Below, piece after piece: positions 38,715 to 48,085 of a DNA stretch of 64,000 nt. The stretch spans positions 1 to 64,000 of the forward strand of contig NZ_CAMTIG010000001.1 in assembly GCF_947072515.1 (NCBI RefSeq). Reading direction: 5' to 3'. Source of the stretch: an uncultured Clostridium sp. Lineage in GTDB: Bacteria > Bacillota > Clostridia > Clostridiales > Clostridiaceae. The notes under the pieces were generated by a model, which had not been told where the DNA came from, made no database searches, and was given only the letters and a program-made list of their open reading frames with translations. Position 1 is the first letter of the stretch; the number at the start of each line of letters is the position of its first letter. The position numbers were made by a program, and so were the translations under genes.

Positions 38715-39407
38715 TTATTCGTGTCTTGGATCTGCTAATCTAACAGCATCAGCAACTCTTCCGTATTGTCCTGCTGCTTTTTCCATAGCTTCGTTAGCGC
38801 TCATTCCTTTAGCTACAAACTCCATCATTTTTCCTAAGTGTACAAACTTGTATCCGATGATTTCATTGTCTTCGTCTAAAGCAATTTTAGTTACGTAACC
38901 TTCTGCCATCTCTAAGTATCTTGGTCCTTTAGCTAAAGTTCCATACATAGTACCAACTTGTGATCTTAATCCTTTTCCTAAGTCTTCAAGACCAGCTCCT
39001 ATTGGTAATCCTCCTTCTGAGAATGCAGTTTGAGATCTTCCGTATACGATTTGTAAGAATAATTCTCTCATTGCTGTGTTTATAGCATCACAAACTAAGT
39101 CTGTGTTTAATGCTTCTAATATAGTTTTTCCTGGTAATATTTCTGAAGCCATAGCAGCTGAGTGAGTCATTCCTGAACATCCTATTGTTTCTACTAATGC
39201 TTCCTCTATTATACCATCTTTAACATTTAGAGTAAGTTTACAAGCTCCTTGTTGAGGTGCACACCAGCCCACTCCATGAGTTAAACCTGATATATCTTTT
39301 ACTTCTTTTGCTAAAACCCATTTTCCTTCTACAGGAATTGGTGCTGGCCCATGATTAGGTCCTTTAGCGATTACACACATTTCTTGAACTTCTGTTGAAT
39401 ACATCAT
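38715..39407 (-). CDS. IscU/NifU-like iron-sulfur cluster assembly scaffold protein
   Basis: LVETIGCSGMTHSAAMASEILPGKTILEALNTDLVCDAINTAMRELFLQIVYGRSQTAFSEGGLPIGAGLEDLGKG; paired with GGGtGRT gene. Confidence 0.8.
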   Translation of the reverse strand: MMYSTEVQEMCVIAKGPNHGPAPIPVEGKWVLAKEVKDISGLTHGVGWCAPQQGACKLTLNVKDGIIEEALVETIGCSGMTHSAAMASEILPGKTILEALNTDLVCDAINTAMRELFLQIVYGRSQTAFSEGGLPIGAGLEDLGKGLRSQVGTMYGTLAKGPRYLEMAEGYVTKIALDEDNEIIGYKFVHLGKMMEFVAKGMSANEAMEKAAGQYGRVADAVRLADPRHE

Positions 39408-39476
39408 ATTCTTTTTCTCCTCCCTATTATTAGATTAATAGGTTTATATTTTAAACCTATATTTCTATCTAGGTCA

Positions 39477-39500
39477 AAAATTGCCCCACCGGGTAATTTT
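39477..39500. promoter_or_regulatory. GC-rich imperfect palindrome upstream of scaffold/GGGtGRT operon (candidate operator)
   Basis: AAAATTgCCC CACC GGGtAATTTT. Confidence 0.5.
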
Positions 39501-39862
39501 ATCCTACACTCATTTTATCAAATGTCTTTAAATCAAACAACCTTATTTTTAAAATTTTCAGTATATTTTGTTGTTTCAAGATTTTTTTTACTCTTTTGGT
39601 TTACCCAACTCTCTATTTTTTATAGATTTTTAATATTTATATAATTATTTTATACTTTTTAGCATATTTATATATTTTTTAATTTTTCAATTTTGAATTC
39701 ATTATAATAATACCAATAAAAAAAGTCCATTCTATCTAAAAATATTTAATATTATGTAAACATATTATTCAATAAAAGGAAACTTTTTCTTGTTAATATT
39801 AGATAATAATCGTGATTATTAAAATAAATTATTTATTGTTTTATTTTAAGAAAGGAGAAAAC

Positions 39863-40846
39863 ATGTTTAAACATTATATAAAAGGATTTGTTTTTGCAGC
39901 TTTATGTATTTTTGGATTTTGGGTACTCCAATTTATAGGTGGCTTTTTAGCTGCACTCCCTTTAGGGTATGGTATATTAAAATTCAAACTAAATATTTTA
40001 CAAAAGCCAACTCCTATCACTCCAGCCATAGCAAACAGAGCTGGAATATTAACATTTTTTGGCGATATTTTTATTTTTATTGTAATTCTATTAATAATAA
40101 AGTTTATTTTTAAAAAGAGTTTACAAAATGATATAAAAATTAAACCATTTAAATTAAATAAATTAGCAGTATTAATACCTGCAGCTTTGGGCTCCCTTAT
40201 GCTCGCTTCAATATGGGGTAGTTTTTTTGTTCAGCTCATCGCTAAAAATGATAAAAGTATACAAATGATTCATGCATTATTTTCTGAAATGCATTCTCCA
40301 CTTGCTATTTTAGCTACAATACTAATTGCTCCTATTACAGAAGAATTAGTTTTTAGAGGAGTTCTATTTAATTATTTGCGTCGAAGAATTCCTTTTTGGC
40401 CTGCTGTTATAATTTCTTCTGTATCATTTGGGATACTTCATGGAAACATATCACAAGGTGTTTTTGCAGCACTTTTAGGAATAATCTTAGCTCTTATGTA
40501 TGCTTACACTGATTCCTTAATTGGAGATATTTTAGTGCATATATTATGTAATACTACAAGTACTCTACTTGGCTTTATTATAGCTAGTAATTCAATTAAT
40601 TCTTCTATTAAAGCTGAATTTTCCTTACTAATATCACTCACTTATTTATTATTAGGCCCTGTTTTAGTTCTTTTAGCTTTAAATATTTATAGAAAAAGAA
40701 ATGGTTCAACTAAAACTATTTTTAAACCCTTATCAATAATTCTTTTCTCTACTTTTATAGTATTTGCTTTAATTGGAACTATTGGTATTGTATCAACTTC
40801 TTTTAAGGTGTCTCCTTCTCATACAACGATAAAAGTTTCTTCCTAA
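39863..40846 (+). CDS. CPBP family intramembrane glutamic endopeptidase
   Basis: ITEELVFRGVLFNYLRRRIP, SSVSFGILHGNISQG; ATG 39863 follows AAAGGAG, so the track start at 39812 is too long. Confidence 0.9.
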   Translation: MFKHYIKGFVFAALCIFGFWVLQFIGGFLAALPLGYGILKFKLNILQKPTPITPAIANRAGILTFFGDIFIFIVILLIIKFIFKKSLQNDIKIKPFKLNKLAVLIPAALGSLMLASIWGSFFVQLIAKNDKSIQMIHALFSEMHSPLAILATILIAPITEELVFRGVLFNYLRRRIPFWPAVIISSVSFGILHGNISQGVFAALLGIILALMYAYTDSLIGDILVHILCNTTSTLLGFIIASNSINSSIKAEFSLLISLTYLLLGPVLVLLALNIYRKRNGSTKTIFKPLSIILFSTFIVFALIGTIGIVSTSFKVSPSHTTIKVSS

Positions 40847-40968
40847 AATTTAAAATTTGTAATTAATTGATTTAAAAGATTTACTTATAGCTTCTCTTTA
40901 AAACTTTAGTAAAACCCCTAACTATAAGCTTTTGTAGAACATAAATTTATATACTTTTCTATACGTAA

Positions 40969-41019
40969 AAAAAGAGCTATTCTTAATAGAATTTAATTCT
41001 ATTAAGAATAGCTCTTTTT
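40969..41019. terminator. Long terminator hairpin adjoining the tRNA
   Basis: AAAAAGAGCTATTCTTAATAGAAT-tta-ATTCTATTAAGAATAGCTCTTTTT. Confidence 0.85.
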
Positions 41020-41022
41020 ATT

Positions 41023-41109
41023 TGGTGCTGATTGAGGGACTTGAACCCTCACGATGTCTCCACCAAAAGATTTTGAGTCTTCCATGTCTGCCATTCCATC
41101 AAACCAGCA
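41023..41109 (-). tRNA. tRNA-Leu (anticodon CAA), CCA encoded
   Basis: Minus strand TGCTGGTTTGATGGAATGGCAGACATGGAAGACTCAAAATCTTTTGGTGGAGACATCGTGAGGGTTCAAGTCCCTCAATCAGCACCA; acceptor TGCTGGT/ATCAGCA; anticodon stem GAAGA/TCTTT. Confidence 0.93.
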
Positions 41110-41250
41110 TAACTATATTTAAAAGTATATACTAAATATTTCTTTTTTTCAACCTAAAAAATTCTCTTTATTTGCAAAACTAAAAAAATATCTATATATT
41201 TATATTTTTATAATTTCAACACTTAAAAATAAGCACCTAATTAAAGGTGC

Positions 41251-42273
41251 CTATTTCTTTTCTTTATATTTTTCAATTAATTCTTTTAAAAATTTAACAG
41301 TTTGAACTGGTGCTTTACCAATAGATGTTTCTCCTGATAATAAAAAACCTGTAACATCTTTATTTATCATATTATAAATAGAATCAACTTCTGAAAATTC
41401 TGGACGTTTTCCGTCTCTCATACTATTTAATACATGTGTTCCAACTATAATATCATTTTTTTTAGATTCTTTTGCAATTTTTATAATTCTCTCTTGATAA
41501 ATTGGTGCTTTTATTATAGTTCCTTCAGGTACTAAATCCCCTCTTCCAATTACAACTCCATCAACATTTTCCAAAATGCTCATACTATTATTTACTCCTT
41601 TAGGAGTCTCTATTTTCGCCCAAATTTTCGGATTATAATTTATTGAATTTTCTTTTATATATTTTTTTATTATTTTAATATCCTCTACATTCTCCACAAA
41701 AGATTGACATATTATTTCTACTTTATTTTTTATACACCAATCAATATTTATTTTATCTTTTTCATTTAAAATTCCAGCTTCCCTATCTATTCCAATAATA
41801 TTGCAACCTTTTCCTTCCCTTATGATACCGCCTTTTGTCACTACAGCTCTTATTCCATCTTCAGTATATCCAATTATTTTAAATTGCATAGTATTATCCT
41901 TCATTGAAATGCTTTCTACTTTACTATTTTTAAATTTATTTGATTCTATATTTAATGGAATTATCTTTTTTTTATCCTTATCTACATATGTTGGATGTAA
42001 ATATTTATCTTCTCCACAAACAAATACTTCTTCTCCATTATATATTTTATATATATATGGTAATTTATCTGAAACTCTTATCTTTCCTCCTGATAAGTCT
42101 CCCATTATATGTATATTATTTTCTTTTCCCCTAATTATCTTTTGAAAACTATCAAATTCTTTTAAACTTCCATGTGAAAAGTTAAATCTAAAAATATCCA
42201 CTCCATTTTCTATAAACTCTTGTACTATCTTTCCATCTTTACAGCTTGGACCTATCGTCGCTATTATTTTCAT
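41251..42273 (-). CDS. Pyruvate kinase-like protein without C-terminal domain, divergent
   Basis: MKIIATIGPSCKDGK, FRFNFSHGS, GDLSGGKIR, AKIETPKGVNN, GRGDLVPEG, THVLNSM, LSGETSIGKAP; 340 aa. Confidence 0.8.
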   Translation of the reverse strand: MKIIATIGPSCKDGKIVQEFIENGVDIFRFNFSHGSLKEFDSFQKIIRGKENNIHIMGDLSGGKIRVSDKLPYIYKIYNGEEVFVCGEDKYLHPTYVDKDKKKIIPLNIESNKFKNSKVESISMKDNTMQFKIIGYTEDGIRAVVTKGGIIREGKGCNIIGIDREAGILNEKDKINIDWCIKNKVEIICQSFVENVEDIKIIKKYIKENSINYNPKIWAKIETPKGVNNSMSILENVDGVVIGRGDLVPEGTIIKAPIYQERIIKIAKESKKNDIIVGTHVLNSMRDGKRPEFSEVDSIYNMINKDVTGFLLSGETSIGKAPVQTVKFLKELIEKYKEKK

Positions 42274-42301
42274 TCAGTCTCACCTCTATTAAAAATATTT
42301 T

Positions 42302-42330
42302 AGGCTGCCTTTTTTATCTATAGACAGCCT
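42302..42330 (-). terminator. Terminator-like hairpin
   Basis: AGGCTGcc / gaCAGCCT. Confidence 0.5.
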
Positions 42331-42352
42331 TTCCGAGAATTTTCCATATCTT

Positions 42353-42808
42353 TCACTTGATCTCCATCTTAAAAATATTCTTTATTATTTTTTCTAAGCT
42401 TTCTTCTATCTCCTTAGTTTTTTCACTCAAGTTTCCTTTTATCAAAAAAGCCGGTGATTTTATTTCTTTTAGAATATAGAATTCTGTTCCACATCTTAAG
42501 CTTAATTTTTCATTTCCATATTCCTCTCTTAAGCAATCATAAATATAACTTGCAAATTTTTCACCTATGAAGCTACAATCATATAATATGGCTACTTCCT
42601 CTTCTTGTGACTCTTTTTCATCTAAATATACACCTATAAATAAATCTAATCTTGATTTATTTGCATCCATTGCTTTTTTATAAACTTCATATCCTTCGTT
42701 TCGTTTCTTTTCTAAATACATATCTACTAAAAATAGATTTTCCTCTTCTAGTTTTCTAACTAATCCTTTTGAAAATTCTCTTCTAGTACTATCTAGTCCT
42801 ATTTTCAA
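42353..42808 (-). CDS. Degenerate N-acetylmuramoyl-L-alanine amidase (Amidase_3)-like protein
   Basis: NKSRLDLFIGVYLDE and GTEFYILKEIKSPAFLIKGNLS match Amidase_3 core positions (NKxxxDLFISIHxN; LxVLRxxxxPAVLVExGFxS) but zinc ligands are absent. Confidence 0.5.
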   Translation of the reverse strand: MKIGLDSTRREFSKGLVRKLEEENLFLVDMYLEKKRNEGYEVYKKAMDANKSRLDLFIGVYLDEKESQEEEVAILYDCSFIGEKFASYIYDCLREEYGNEKLSLRCGTEFYILKEIKSPAFLIKGNLSEKTKEIEESLEKIIKNIFKMEIK

Positions 42809-42916
42809 ATCAATCCCTCCAGGATTTTGCTTAATATAATATATTCAATATCTATAAAAAAGTTCTACTTTTATCTTTTATGGAATATTTATTTAAGTAT
42901 AAAGGAGGTGCTTTAT

Positions 42917-43399
42917 TTGAAAAAATTTCTTATATCATCATTTTGCATAATAATCATTCTACTTCAGGGCTGTAATGCAAATCCTGCTAGATATTTAAAT
43001 TTAAAAGAAAATAAAGATAAAAATCATTACTCCCAAGAAATAATAGAAAAACTAAAAAGTGATGATGATTTTAAAGTAGAGATATTCGATAATAATTTTT
43101 ATAAAACCTACACTTTGCCTGAAGAAAATAAACATATTATACCTGATTTTTTTTATTCTTTAGTATCTGAAAACTTTGTAGATCCAATTAATAAAAATTC
43201 TAATGATAAGATTTTCGAAATAATTTTAAAGTTTACTGACCAAAAATATTATATTACTGTAATTAATGAAAATTATATCTATATTTCTCCTGAAGATGGA
43301 TATATTCAAAGTGATTTTATTAATATGACTAATATTGAAGAAGGCCTTAACCTTTATAAACTTTGTAATTATATAAGTAAAAAACTAGATCCTATGTAA
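42917..43399 (+). CDS. Putative lipoprotein
   Basis: TTG 42917 after GGAGGTG; LKKFLISSFCIIIILLQGC lipobox; track start at 42827 has no RBS. Confidence 0.75.
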   Translation: MKKFLISSFCIIIILLQGCNANPARYLNLKENKDKNHYSQEIIEKLKSDDDFKVEIFDNNFYKTYTLPEENKHIIPDFFYSLVSENFVDPINKNSNDKIFEIILKFTDQKYYITVINENYIYISPEDGYIQSDFINMTNIEEGLNLYKLCNYISKKLDPM

Positions 43400-43403
43400 G
43401 AAT

Positions 43404-43437
43404 AAGCTGGAGTAATAAATATTCCAGCTTTTTTTAT
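43404..43437 (+). terminator. Terminator after putative lipoprotein
   Basis: AAGCTGGA / TCCAGCTT then T-run. Confidence 0.8.
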
Positions 43438-43467
43438 ATTCTACTTTGTAGTAAATCTATATATTTA

Positions 43468-43498
43468 AAAAGAACTACCAATATTATGTAGTTCTTTT
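43468..43498 (-). terminator. Terminator after sugar ABC operon
   Basis: AAAAGAACTAC / GTAGTTCTTTT. Confidence 0.75.
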
Positions 43499-43527
43499 CA
43501 TTTTTATATTATAAAAATATCTAAGTT

Positions 43528-44394
43528 TTATCCTTTAACAGCTCCAATTGTAATTCCTTGTGTAAATGATTTTTGGAAGATTAAGAATATAATTATCATT
43601 GGAATTGAAGCAAGTGCTGCTCCCGCCATCATCAATCCATAATTTGTAGTAAATTCTAATTGCATAGTTGCTACTCCTAATGGTAATGTCTGCATTTCTG
43701 TACTTCTTATTAAAATAAGTTGCATAAAATAATCATTCCATGATGTTATAAACGTAAATATTGCAAGTGCTGCTACACCAGGTTTAACAATTGGTAAAAC
43801 TATTTTAGAAAATATTCCAAGTTCACTACATCCATCTATTCTTGCTGCTTCTAATAGCTCCGTTGGTATGGTTTCACTAAACTGTTTCATTAAGAAAATT
43901 CCAAAAGGCCATCCTACTGCTGGTAATATTAATGATTTATAACTATCTATCCAATCTAAACTAGTTAATATATTAAATAATGGAACCATTATAACTTGCT
44001 TTGGAAGTGCCATTGCTATTATAAGCATCCAAAAGATAATTTTCTTTCCTGGGAATCTTTTTTTTGCTAAAACATATCCTGCAAGAGATGCAGTTAAACA
44101 TACTAATATAGTTGTTGAAATAGCAATAAAGAAACTATTAAATGTCCATCTTACTATTGGTTGTCTAAATAAGCTTATCCAGTTATCCATTATAGGATTG
44201 TTTGGAAACCATTCTGGTGGTACTGCAATTGCAGCTCCTAAGTCTTTAAATGAACCTGTTATAATCCAATAAAAAGGAAATACAAATAAAATCATAAGGA
44301 TACATAACACAACAAATGCTATTGTATTTTTTACTGTCCACTGGCTTCTCCAGTCATATAACTGTTCTTTTTCTTTTTTCTTCTTTCCGAACAT
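43528..44394 (-). CDS. Carbohydrate ABC transporter permease (MalG type)
   Basis: EAA motif LLEAARIDGCSELGIFSKIVLPIVKPGVAALAIFTFI. Confidence 0.95.
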   Translation of the reverse strand: MFGKKKKEKEQLYDWRSQWTVKNTIAFVVLCILMILFVFPFYWIITGSFKDLGAAIAVPPEWFPNNPIMDNWISLFRQPIVRWTFNSFFIAISTTILVCLTASLAGYVLAKKRFPGKKIIFWMLIIAMALPKQVIMVPLFNILTSLDWIDSYKSLILPAVGWPFGIFLMKQFSETIPTELLEAARIDGCSELGIFSKIVLPIVKPGVAALAIFTFITSWNDYFMQLILIRSTEMQTLPLGVATMQLEFTTNYGLMMAGAALASIPMIIIFLIFQKSFTQGITIGAVKG

Positions 44395-44406
44395 AACCTA
44401 CCTCCT

Positions 44407-45312
44407 TTAATATTCAACGTCTGAACCAAAATACTTATATTGTATTACTGATATAGCCATAACTATTACTGCTAAAACCACACCCATTGAAGATGCTAAT
44501 CCATACTGTCCAAGAGTAAATGATCTCTCATATACTTGATACATTATGGTCGTTGTTGAATAGTTTGGTCCTCCAGCCGTTAATAATTGAATTATTGAGA
44601 AACACTGGAATGAATTAATAGTTGTTATTATAACTATATATAACGTAGTTGGTTTTAAAAGTGGCCATGTTATATTCCAAAAAACTTGTCTTGAATTAGC
44701 TCCATCAATTTCAGCTGCTTCTAAATAATCTTTTGGTATATTTCCAAGTGATGCCATATATAAAACAATCGGTTGTCCCACTGACAATGTCACTAATACT
44801 ATTAAAATTGCCCATTTTGCTATTGATGGATCTCCAAGCCACACTTGTGGATCTACTCCAAATAACTCTAAAACATAATTTAAAATTCCATAATTCGGAT
44901 GGAATATCCACCCCCAAACTACTGTAATACTAACAACTGATGCAATAGCTGGTAAATAAAAAACTGATCTAAAGAATGTTCTTACTTTTGAAGATCTCTT
45001 ATATATGTTAACCGCTACAAATAATGAAAACACCATAACTACAGGAACGTTACCTATAACTAAAAACAAAGTATTCCACAGTGATTTTTTAAACACTGGA
45101 TCATTAAAAATCGTAATATAATTCTGTATTCCTATAAAATCCGAATTTCTTGGCGTATAGTTAAAGAAACTCATTACTATTCCGCCTATCATTGGTAATA
45201 TTACAAATGTTAAGAAAAATATAGCTGCTGGAAGTAAAAATAGATATGCGCAAAGCCACTCTTTTTTTGCTAAACTCCTACCTTTTTTTCCTTTAGTTGC
45301 CCTCTTATTCAT
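44407..45312 (-). CDS. Carbohydrate ABC transporter permease (MalF type)
   Basis: YLEAAEIDGANSRQVFWNITWPLLKPTTLYIV; ATG 45312 preceded by GGGGGTG, so the track start at 45369 is probably too long. Confidence 0.94.
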   Translation of the reverse strand: MNKRATKGKKGRSLAKKEWLCAYLFLLPAAIFFLTFVILPMIGGIVMSFFNYTPRNSDFIGIQNYITIFNDPVFKKSLWNTLFLVIGNVPVVMVFSLFVAVNIYKRSSKVRTFFRSVFYLPAIASVVSITVVWGWIFHPNYGILNYVLELFGVDPQVWLGDPSIAKWAILIVLVTLSVGQPIVLYMASLGNIPKDYLEAAEIDGANSRQVFWNITWPLLKPTTLYIVIITTINSFQCFSIIQLLTAGGPNYSTTTIMYQVYERSFTLGQYGLASSMGVVLAVIVMAISVIQYKYFGSDVEY

Positions 45313-45400
45313 TTTCACACCCCCTAATTTAAATAAAGTATATTCTAACTTTTTATAATTCCATTTCATACATTTTCATATATTAAATTATATTTTTTAA

Positions 45401-45435
45401 TAGAGGCCTTAACTCTATTAAACTAAAGGCCTCTA
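45401..45435 (-). terminator. Intra-operon terminator-like hairpin between substrate-binding protein and permeases
   Basis: TAGAGGCCTT / AAGGCCTCTA. Confidence 0.6.
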
Positions 45436-45444
45436 TATAGATTT

Positions 45445-46770
45445 TTATTTTTTATTTAATGTTTCATTTGCTCTATCATTAAAGTTTTTCATTGCATCTT
45501 TTGGTGCAGTTTTACCTAATGTAACTTCTTGGATTGCTGGGAACCAATGTGTTCTCATTTCTGCAAAACCATTAACTGTATTGTAATATTCAGCTGTATA
45601 TTCACCCATACCTTCTGCAAACTTCATTTCTGCATCATCATATAAACCTTTTACTGATTCTCTAACAGAAAAAGTTCCTGTAGCAACTAAATTTTTCTTT
45701 TGCCATTCTGCATCATTTGATAAGAAATCAATAAACTTTTTAGATGCTTCAATCTTATCTTCATTACCATTATCAAATATACATAACCCACCTATAAGTG
45801 GCTCTAATGCTAACTTTTCTGGTGATGGTGATGGAATTGGTAATAAGATATCTTCAAATTCTCCAACTTTTTTGTCTGCATTGCTCTTCTTTAAGCCTGT
45901 TGAATATAAAATTGTAAATGCTGATTTTTGTTGTAAGAATAGATCTATTGCATCTCCTGATGCTAAAGCTTCACTACCTTTTCCTATAAATCCTTCATCT
46001 ATTCCTTTTTTAATCCATTCCATTGCCTTTGTTATTTCTGGACTATCAAATGTATATGCACTTTGATCTTTATTCATAACGCTTCCGCCAGTTATATTAG
46101 CAATAAATGCTCTAGTTCCCTGATCTCCTGCTGTACTTTTACTAAACATTGATACTGGTATAACATCTGGGTTAGCTTTCTTTATTCCTTTAAGCGCTTT
46201 TTCAAACTCTTCTAATGTCCAATTTCTATCATTCTTATTAAGTGGTAATAAATCTAAAAGCCCTGCTTCTTCAAACATAGTTTTATTTACTGCCATCATA
46301 AAGTTTGTTGTATTAAATGGATACATATAATAAGTACTATCTAATTTACATCCAGCTAGTAATGCATCTGATACATCTCCATTTAAATCTTTAATCATAT
46401 CATCTACAGAAGCTAATACTCCTTGTCTTGCATAATCTATAATTCTTCCTGGTGCATCATATAATACATCTGGAGCTGAATTTGATGCTATTGCTGCATT
46501 TATTTTTTCTCCACCACCATTAAATGAAACCATCTCAACTTTTACTTTTATATCTGGATTTTTTTCTTCAAATGCTTTTATTAAATCTTCCTCATATTTC
46601 CCAACTTGCCCATCTTTCATTTCAAAGTTTGGAAAATTCCACCATGTTATTTCTGTTTGTTTTCCTTCCCCTTTGTCCCCCGATGTAGTTCCTCCACCAC
46701 ATCCTGCTAAAGTACCCAATGCTATAGTCGATGCCAATAGCAAACTTCCTACAAGTTTCATTTTTTTCAT
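45445..46770 (-). CDS. Carbohydrate ABC transporter substrate-binding lipoprotein
   Basis: Lipobox LGTLAGC; ITWWNFPNFE...AFEEKNPDIKVKVEMVSFNGGGEKINAAIASNSAPDVLYD. Confidence 0.95.
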   Translation of the reverse strand: MKKMKLVGSLLLASTIALGTLAGCGGGTTSGDKGEGKQTEITWWNFPNFEMKDGQVGKYEEDLIKAFEEKNPDIKVKVEMVSFNGGGEKINAAIASNSAPDVLYDAPGRIIDYARQGVLASVDDMIKDLNGDVSDALLAGCKLDSTYYMYPFNTTNFMMAVNKTMFEEAGLLDLLPLNKNDRNWTLEEFEKALKGIKKANPDVIPVSMFSKSTAGDQGTRAFIANITGGSVMNKDQSAYTFDSPEITKAMEWIKKGIDEGFIGKGSEALASGDAIDLFLQQKSAFTILYSTGLKKSNADKKVGEFEDILLPIPSPSPEKLALEPLIGGLCIFDNGNEDKIEASKKFIDFLSNDAEWQKKNLVATGTFSVRESVKGLYDDAEMKFAEGMGEYTAEYYNTVNGFAEMRTHWFPAIQEVTLGKTAPKDAMKNFNDRANETLNKK

Positions 46771-46802
46771 TATTATGTCCCCCTTTTTTTCAATTATTTA
46801 TT

Positions 46803-47909
46803 TTAAATAGCTAAAGTAGTTTCTTTATCAAACATATATATTTCTTCTGAATCTAGTGCAAATCTATCACTTTCACCATATTTCACTTTATTTGTTCCTG
46901 GTATTTTAGCTGTTATATTCTTGCCTTCTAGCTTCATGTAAATATAACTTTCTGATCCCATAAGCTCTACTAAATCAACATTTGATTCAAATAAAGTTTC
47001 TAAATTTTTCTCTACAAAACTCTGGATATTACTTATGTGTTCTGGACGTATTCCTATTACAATATCTTTATTTATATATCCCTTATTCATTAATTTCTCT
47101 TCTTTTTCTTTAGAAACTATAAACTTATTATTCCCAGTATTAAATACAAGTTTATCTCCATCTCTTTCAACTCTTGCATCTAAAAAATTCATTTGTGGAC
47201 TTCCTATGAAACCTGCTACAAAGATATTATTAGGATGTGCATATATATTTTGTGGTGTATCAACTTGTTGCACTACTCCATCTTTCATTACAACTATTCT
47301 AGTTCCCATAGTCATAGCTTCAGTTTGGTCATGAGTTACATAAATAAAAGTTGTCTTTAATTCTTGATGTAATTTTGTTATCTCAGTTCTCATTTGAACT
47401 CTTAATTTAGCATCTAAATTTGATAATGGTTCATCCATTAAAAATACTTTTGGTTCTCTAACAATAGCCCTACCTAAAGCTACCCTTTGTCTTTGTCCTC
47501 CTGATAAAGCTTTAGGCTTTCTTTCTAAATAAGATTCTAAGCTTAATATTTCAGCTGCTCTCTCTACTCGTTTATTCATTTCCTCTTTATTAAACTTTCT
47601 AAGCTTTAAGGCAAATTCCATATTTTCTCTTACTGTCATATGAGGATATAAAGCATAATTTTGAAATACCATAGCAATATTTCTATCTTTTGGAGCTACA
47701 TCATTCATTATCTCTCCATCTATATATAGTTCTCCTTTTGATATTTCCTCTAATCCCGCTATCATTCTAAGTGTTGTAGATTTCCCACATCCTGATGGTC
47801 CAACAAAAACAATAAATTCTTCATCTTCTATATTTATGTTGAAATCATTTACAGCAGTGACATCATTATCATAAACTTTATAAACATTCTTTAATGTTAA
47901 ACTAGCCAT
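46803..47909 (-). CDS. Carbohydrate ABC transporter ATPase (MsmK/UgpC type)
   Basis: GPSGCGKSTTLRMIAGLEEISKGELYIDG; LSGGQRQRVALGRAIVREPKVFLMDEPLSNLDAKLR; C-terminal TOBE. Confidence 0.96.
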   Translation of the reverse strand: MASLTLKNVYKVYDNDVTAVNDFNINIEDEEFIVFVGPSGCGKSTTLRMIAGLEEISKGELYIDGEIMNDVAPKDRNIAMVFQNYALYPHMTVRENMEFALKLRKFNKEEMNKRVERAAEILSLESYLERKPKALSGGQRQRVALGRAIVREPKVFLMDEPLSNLDAKLRVQMRTEITKLHQELKTTFIYVTHDQTEAMTMGTRIVVMKDGVVQQVDTPQNIYAHPNNIFVAGFIGSPQMNFLDARVERDGDKLVFNTGNNKFIVSKEKEEKLMNKGYINKDIVIGIRPEHISNIQSFVEKNLETLFESNVDLVELMGSESYIYMKLEGKNITAKIPGTNKVKYGESDRFALDSEEIYMFDKETTLAI

Positions 47910-48038
47910 TACTTTTTACTCCTCTCTAAATAAAAATTTTTATTTATTTGTTTCTCCCTACAATAAAATATATTCAGCTTTTGAAAAACAATTCTTAGTT
48001 TAAGAAAATTTTTTTCATTTTTATTATTTTTGAAAAAA

Positions 48039-48069
48039 AATAAAGACCATCTTAAAAATGGTCTTTATT
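48039..48069 (-). terminator. Terminator after folate operon
   Basis: AATAAAGACCAT / ATGGTCTTTATT. Confidence 0.75.
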
Positions 48070-48085
48070 GTTATCATTTATTTTA

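Noticed and set aside
39904-40113. 69-aa + ORF inside the CPBP protease gene
   Set aside because: Alternate frame of a well-supported CDS.
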